DNA of 64,000 bases, from assembly GCF_013364275.1 (NCBI RefSeq), contig NZ_CP054932.1:5270001-5334000 (forward strand), in the 5' to 3' direction. This stretch comes from Actinomadura sp. NAK00032 (lineage in GTDB: Bacteria; Actinomycetota; Actinomycetes; Streptosporangiales; Streptosporangiaceae). The notes below the pieces were generated by a model that saw only the letters and a list, made by a program, of their open reading frames with translations, had not been told where the DNA came from and made no database searches. The translations under genes and the position numbers were made by a program. Shown piece by piece: positions 60,246 through 64,000 of the stretch (its first letter is position 1; every line of letters starts with the position of its first letter).

Positions 60246-61352
60246 TCACTCGCTTCCGGCGTGCGGGCGGCGGACCAGGATGAGCAGGAACGGCGCGCCG
60301 ACCAGCGCGGTGATGATGCCGATCGGCAGTTCCTGCGGGCTGAGGACCATGCGTGCGGCCAGGTCGGCCCACAGCAGGAACGTCGCGCCGATGAGCGCGG
60401 CGACGGGCACGGCCCGGCGGTGCGTGGCCCCCACGACGCGCCGGGCCAGATGCGGGATCACCAGCCCGACGAAGCCGATGCTGCCCGAGGAGGCCACCAG
60501 CACCCCCACCGCCAGGGACACCAGGACCAGCAGCACCAGGCGGAACCCCGCCGGCGAGACGCCCAGGGTGTGCGCGGTCTCGTCGCCGATCGCGAGCGCG
60601 TCCAGCCGGCGTCCCCACAGCGTGAGCAGGACGGTCACCAGCACGACTGCCGCCACGACCACGAACAGGGGCGCCGACCAGTGCGCGAGTGCCAGCGTGC
60701 CCAGCAGCCAGAACAGCACCGACCGCGACCCCTCGGCCGAATCGGACGCGAAGATCAGGAAGCTGGTCAGCGCGTAGAGCGCGTACCCGACGGCCACCCC
60801 GGTCATCAGCAGCCGGGTCGAGGTGATCCGCCCGGCCGTCCGGGCGATCACGAACACCAGCAGCGACGCGGCCAGCGCGCCCAGGAACGCGGCGATCTGC
60901 AGCGCGTGCTCGCCCCACCCCGCGCCGAACCCGAACAGGATCGCGGCGGCCGCGCCCGCCGAGCCGCCGGAGTTGACGCCCAGCAGGTACGGGTCGGCGA
61001 GCATGTTGCGCACCATCGCCTGCAGCGCCATGCCGGTGACGGCGAGCCCGGCGCCGACCGCCGCCCCCAGCAGCACGCGCGGCAACCGGACCCGCCACAC
61101 GATCGAGTCGTGCGCCGGACGCCAGGTGACCTCGGCCGGGCTGCCGACCAGGTGGTGGCCGACCACGTCGAGGACGGTCGTGGGCGGCACCGCCACCGCG
61201 CCCATCGCGACCGCGGCGACGACCGTGGCGAGCAGGACCGCCACGAGCCCGAGCAGGAGCAGCAGGTACCGGCGCCGCCGGGAGGACGCCCCCAGGTCGT
61301 CGCCGCCGGAGTCCGGCAGCGCGACGGACGGGACCGCCGATGACGAGACCAT
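60246..61352 (-). CDS. FecCD/BtuC-type ABC transporter permease
   Basis: 368 residues from the ATG at 61352. About ten transmembrane helices. The typical segment RLPRVLLGAAVGAGLAVTG near 105 and the FecCD loop GSIGFVGLVIPHLARRVVG near 297 are present, then ATFLLWADLAARM. First gene of the leftward uptake operon, behind an inverted repeat at 61363-61389. It forms the membrane channel with the ATPase at 59459-60238. Confidence 0.93.
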   Translation of the reverse strand: MVSSSAVPSVALPDSGGDDLGASSRRRRYLLLLLGLVAVLLATVVAAVAMGAVAVPPTTVLDVVGHHLVGSPAEVTWRPAHDSIVWRVRLPRVLLGAAVGAGLAVTGMALQAMVRNMLADPYLLGVNSGGSAGAAAAILFGFGAGWGEHALQIAAFLGALAASLLVFVIARTAGRITSTRLLMTGVAVGYALYALTSFLIFASDSAEGSRSVLFWLLGTLALAHWSAPLFVVVAAVVLVTVLLTLWGRRLDALAIGDETAHTLGVSPAGFRLVLLVLVSLAVGVLVASSGSIGFVGLVIPHLARRVVGATHRRAVPVAALIGATFLLWADLAARMVLSPQELPIGIITALVGAPFLLILVRRPHAGSE

Positions 61353-61362
61353 GCATCCCCTC

Positions 61363-61389
61363 AGTTATTGCGAGCTATATGCAGTAACT
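61363..61389. promoter_or_regulatory. Inverted repeat AGTTATTGC-N9-GCAGTAACT
   Basis: Arms of nine bases with one mismatch, AT-rich, 11 bp upstream of the leftward permease start. It lies outside the riboswitch and probably binds a repressor of the leftward operon. Confidence 0.6.
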
Positions 61390-61472
61390 AATGACATGCA
61401 GGAGTGTCCTGTCAAGGGAGATCATCATGTGACGCGGCGCTCACCTGCCGGATGTGTCACGATGTGCGGAGT

Positions 61473-61627
61473 AGGCGACGGCGGAACGAGGAAGCCGGTG
61501 CGAATCCGGCGCGGTCCCGCCACTGTGATCGGCGAGCGGATCCCGAACCATGCCACTGCCCGCGCACGCGGGTGGGAAGGCCGGGACGAGCGTTGACCCG
61601 AGAGCCAGGAGACTCACGCGGTCGCCT
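61473..61627 (+). promoter_or_regulatory. Cobalamin (B12) riboswitch
   Basis: All landmarks of the adenosylcobalamin aptamer are in order. P1 is AGGCGAC (61473) with GTCGCCT (61621). GCCGGTGCGAATCCGGC follows (61494-61510), then GCGGTCCCGCCACTGTGAT and GGGAAGGCCGGG near 61574. The B12 box GAGCCAGGAGACTCACGC lies at 61602-61619. Downstream, GGGG-N7-CCCC (61641-61655) precedes the GGAGGGG ribosome site and could form the expression platform. Cobalamin binding should shut off the binding-protein gene at 61672. Confidence 0.95.
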
Positions 61628-61671
61628 CCTCGATCGGACTGGGGCGGATCTCCCCAGAGAGGAGGGGCTGT

Positions 61672-62733
61672 ATGCCCATGGGTTCGGCATGCCCGGCACC
61701 GCGCCGGACGGCGGCGCACATCTCACGCTCGAAGGCGCTCTTGGTGACCGGCGTGCGCGGCGGGCGGGCGCTGGCCGTCCTGGCGATGCTCGTGCTGCTG
61801 TCGGCCGGCTGCGGCGGCGCGGAGCGCGTCACGGGCGGGACGTCCGGTTCGCCGCCGGACGGGTTCCCGGTGACGGTCGCCAACTGCGGGGTGACGACCA
61901 CGTACCAGCGGCCGCCGCGGCGGGCGGTCTCGCTCAACCAGCACGCGACCGAGGTGATGCTGGCGCTCGGCCTGGAGAAGTCGATGGTGGGGACCGGCTA
62001 CCTGGACGACGAGGTGCTGCCGGAGTTCCGGCGGGCCTACGACCGGGTGAAGGTCATCTCCAGGGAGTACCCCTCGTTCGAGACGCTGCTGGCGGCCGAG
62101 CCCGACTTCGTGTACGGGGGCTGGAAGAGCGCCTTCGACGAGAAGGCGGGCCGCGGCCGGGCCGCGTTGCGGAAGGCGGGCATCGACACCCGTCTCAACA
62201 TCGAGGAATGCCCGGCGGGGCCGGTGACCGCGGCCACCGCCGAGGAGGAGATCCGGGCCGTCGCCGAGGTCTTCGGTGTCCCGGACCGGGCCGAGCGGCG
62301 GATCGCCTTGATGCGCGCCGTCCTGGACGGGGTGAAGCGCGCGCTGTCGGGCGCCGCGCCGGTCAAGGTGGCCGTCTACGACAGCGGGGACAAGACCGCC
62401 TTCACCGCGGGCGGCGCCGGGATCGGCAACGAGATGATCCGGCTGGCGGGCGGGACCAACCTGTTCGCCGACGTGGACAAGCCCTACGGGAACGTCTCCT
62501 TCGAGCAGTTCGCCGAGCGCGCACCGGACGTCGTCCTCATCTACGACTACGGCGAGCAGTCCGCCGAGGACAAGAAGAAGTTCCTGCTGAGCAATCCCGC
62601 GCTCAAGGACGTCCCCGCCATCAGGGACCGGCGGTTCGCGGTGCTGCCGCTGTCGTCCACGGTGACCGGCGTGAGGGTCGCGGACGCGGTGGCCTCGCTG
62701 GCCCGGCAACTGCACCCGGACCGCTTCGCGTGA
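61672..62733 (+). CDS. Riboswitch-controlled FecB/BtuF-type substrate-binding lipoprotein
   Basis: 353 residues from the ATG at 61672 behind GAGGAGGGG. A 30-residue lead precedes the signal helix LAVLAMLVLLSAGC with lipid-modified Cys. The mature part opens TVANCGVTTTYQRPPRRAVS and continues with LLAAEPDFVYGGWKSAFDE, typical of TroA/FecB proteins. The riboswitch upstream makes corrinoid the most likely ligand (BtuF role). It overlaps the permease start by 4 bp and resembles the binding protein at 58433. Confidence 0.93.
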   Translation: MPMGSACPAPRRTAAHISRSKALLVTGVRGGRALAVLAMLVLLSAGCGGAERVTGGTSGSPPDGFPVTVANCGVTTTYQRPPRRAVSLNQHATEVMLALGLEKSMVGTGYLDDEVLPEFRRAYDRVKVISREYPSFETLLAAEPDFVYGGWKSAFDEKAGRGRAALRKAGIDTRLNIEECPAGPVTAATAEEEIRAVAEVFGVPDRAERRIALMRAVLDGVKRALSGAAPVKVAVYDSGDKTAFTAGGAGIGNEMIRLAGGTNLFADVDKPYGNVSFEQFAERAPDVVLIYDYGEQSAEDKKKFLLSNPALKDVPAIRDRRFAVLPLSSTVTGVRVADAVASLARQLHPDRFA

Positions 62734-63818
62734 CCGGCGTGACCGAAGCCCGCGGCTCCGGCGCCCGGACGGCGGCGGCCGCGCCCGCTCCGCGCCGCCG
62801 GCTCCCCTACCCGCTGGTCCTGGCGCTGCTGGGTGCGCTGGTGCTGGCGGCGGCCACGGCGGGGATCTCGGCGGGCTCGGTCCGGCTGCCGCCCGAGCAG
62901 GTCTGGGGCATCCTGCTGCACCGCCTGCATCCGGCGCTGGCCGCCCCGGACTGGCCGCCCGTCCGCGAGACGATCGTGCTGGACGTCCGGCTCCCCCGCG
63001 TGCTGCTGTGCGGGGTGGTCGGCGCGGGCCTGTCGGTGTGCGGGATGGCGCTGCAGGCGCTGGTGCGCAACCCGCTCGCCGACCCGATGCTGCTCGGGGT
63101 GTCGTCCGGCGCGACGGTCGGGGCGGTCATGGTCGTGGTGCTGCACGCGGCCTGGTTCGGGATGTTCTCGCTGCCGCTGGCCGCGTTCGGCGGCGCGCTG
63201 CTCGCGCTGGTCCTGGTGTACTTCCTGGCCCGCTCCGGCGGGCGGATGCCCACCCTGCGGCTGGTGCTGGCCGGCGTCGCGACCGCCGAGGTGCTGTCGG
63301 CGGTCGCCAGCTACCTGATCATCACGTCCGACGACCCGCGCGGCGCCGAGGCGGCGCTGCGCTGGACGCTCGGCGGGCTGGCCGGCACCACCTGGACCGT
63401 CCTGTGGATCCCGGCGGCCGCGGTCCTCGCCGGGACCGCGGTGCTGCTCGGGCTGTCGCGGCCGCTCAACCTGCTGCTGGCCGGGGAGGAGGCGGCCGCG
63501 TCCCTCGGCCTGGACGTGCACCGCTTCCGCGCGGCCGCGTTCGTGCTGGTCGCGCTGATGATCGGCACGGTCGTCGCGGTCAGCGGCTCGATCGGCTTCG
63601 TCGGCCTGCTCATGCCGCATGCCGTCCGGCTGCTGGCCGGCACCGACCACCGCCGCGCGCTGCCCGCCGCGGCGCTGCTCGGCGCGGCCTTCCTCATCGC
63701 CGCCGACCTGGCCGCGCGGACCCTGATCAGCCCCGAGGAGATCCCCGTCGGGATCCTCACCGCCCTAGTCGGCGGACCGTTCTTCCTCTACCTGATGCGC
63801 CGGAAGGCGGCCCGGTGA
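62730..63818 (+). CDS. FecCD/BtuC-type ABC transporter permease
   Basis: 362 residues from a GTG at 62730 that overlaps the preceding stop (GTGA). About ten helices with RLPRVLLCGVVGAGLSVCG near 91, the loop GSIGFVGLLMPHAVRLLAG near 292, and ISPEEIPVGILTALVGGP near the end. Pairs with the binding protein and the ATPase that follows as a cobalamin-type importer. It is a paralogue of the permease at 60246. Confidence 0.95.
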   Translation: MTGVTEARGSGARTAAAAPAPRRRLPYPLVLALLGALVLAAATAGISAGSVRLPPEQVWGILLHRLHPALAAPDWPPVRETIVLDVRLPRVLLCGVVGAGLSVCGMALQALVRNPLADPMLLGVSSGATVGAVMVVVLHAAWFGMFSLPLAAFGGALLALVLVYFLARSGGRMPTLRLVLAGVATAEVLSAVASYLIITSDDPRGAEAALRWTLGGLAGTTWTVLWIPAAAVLAGTAVLLGLSRPLNLLLAGEEAAASLGLDVHRFRAAAFVLVALMIGTVVAVSGSIGFVGLLMPHAVRLLAGTDHRRALPAAALLGAAFLIAADLAARTLISPEEIPVGILTALVGGPFFLYLMRRKAAR

Positions 63819-64000
63819 CCCCGGCGGGCCCCGGCCCCGCGAGTCTGCGCGCCGAGGGCGTCTCCGTCGTCGTCGGCGGGCGCCCCCTGGTCGACCGGGT
63901 CTCCCTGACGGCCGCCCCCGGCGAGGTCGTGGGACTGGTCGGCCCGAACGGCGCCGGCAAGTCGACACTGCTGCGCACCTTCTACCGCGCGCGGCGTCCC
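63815..64000 (+). CDS. BtuD/FecE-type ABC ATPase, N-terminal part
   Basis: The first 62 residues before the window ends, from a GTG at 63815 overlapping the permease stop. Contains Walker A GPNGAGKSTLLRTF. Third gene of the riboswitch operon. Confidence 0.92.
   Translation, partial: MTPAGPGPASLRAEGVSVVVGGRPLVDRVSLTAAPGEVVGLVGPNGAGKSTLLRTFYRARRP

Noticed and set aside
1..64000. tRNA, rRNA, CRISPR arrays, insertion sequences or prophage
   Set aside because: No cloverleaf with a CCA-type end, no regularly spaced repeats, no transposase or integrase motifs and no phage structural genes were seen.

Overview
This is a very GC-rich actinomycete chromosome segment, probably from the Thermomonosporaceae/Streptosporangiales area (Actinomadura-like). 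That placement is an inference from codon use, GTG/TTG starts, two F420-type LLM oxidoreductases, a DinB/maleylpyruvate-isomerase-like protein, many TetR regulators, a KstR-like palindrome and a CebR-type palindrome. No rRNA, tRNA, CRISPR array, phage or insertion sequence is visible. Most of the window is a catabolic and regulatory accessory region, with short operons that each sit beside their own regulator.

Layout. 1-5 kb: an amine-dehydrogenase-like gene diverges from an F420 oxidoreductase plus an unknown protein, then an unusual aldehyde dehydrogenase diverges from an IclR regulator. 5.5-8.7 kb: a second aldehyde dehydrogenase and a divergent FAD monooxygenase/MarR pair. 8.7-13.3 kb: a FAD enzyme/membrane protein/TetR operon and a SpoIIE-type phosphatase. 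13.6-21 kb: two large STAND-ATPase regulators whose LuxR helix-turn-helix lies at opposite ends, separated by a serine hydrolase and its TetR. 21-22 kb: two VOC proteins. 22-28.6 kb: an APC permease, FGGY kinase and two flavoprotein genes forming a translationally coupled polyol-phosphate-type operon behind a DeoR regulator with a 26-bp operator. 28.7-34.7 kb: a TetR/MDR pair, a TetR/old-yellow-enzyme pair, and a convergent two-component system whose kinase carries an internal degenerate copy of its own signalling module.

34.8-39.6 kb: a RibD/DHFR-fold reductase, a divergent LigA-type DNA ligase, an SDR, a LexA-family repressor with a probable leaderless promoter, and a frameshifted small membrane protein. 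39.6-42 kb: an enoyl-CoA hydratase/GMC oxidoreductase operon under the same two palindromes (TGGACA-N2-TGTCCA and TAGAAC-N2-GTTCTA) that occupy the first promoter of the window 42 kb away. The second palindrome fits the KstR pattern, so both loci may belong to one sterol/lipid-catabolism regulon. 42.2-47.3 kb: a DUF4386 protein, an AraC/DinB pair, a secreted GH6 cellulase behind a perfect CebR-type operator, and a TetR/thioesterase pair with the operator on both sides of the thioesterase gene. 47.3-55.4 kb: an ABC exporter operon with its HTH regulator, a MOSC protein, an Imm49-TPR fusion, an AraC regulator and another F420 enzyme. 55.4-57.7 kb: a scar-like stretch with two truncated genes (MerR and SDR).

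57.7-64 kb: two complete FecCD/BtuC-type uptake systems arranged head to head. The right-hand one is headed by a well-formed cobalamin riboswitch, and the left-hand one is coupled to a SAM methyltransferase. The most unusual items are the shared two-palindrome promoters, the duplicated half-dead histidine kinase, the LuxR/STAND pair with reversed domain order, the aldehyde dehydrogenase lacking its catalytic glutamate, and the twin corrinoid/metallophore transporters.
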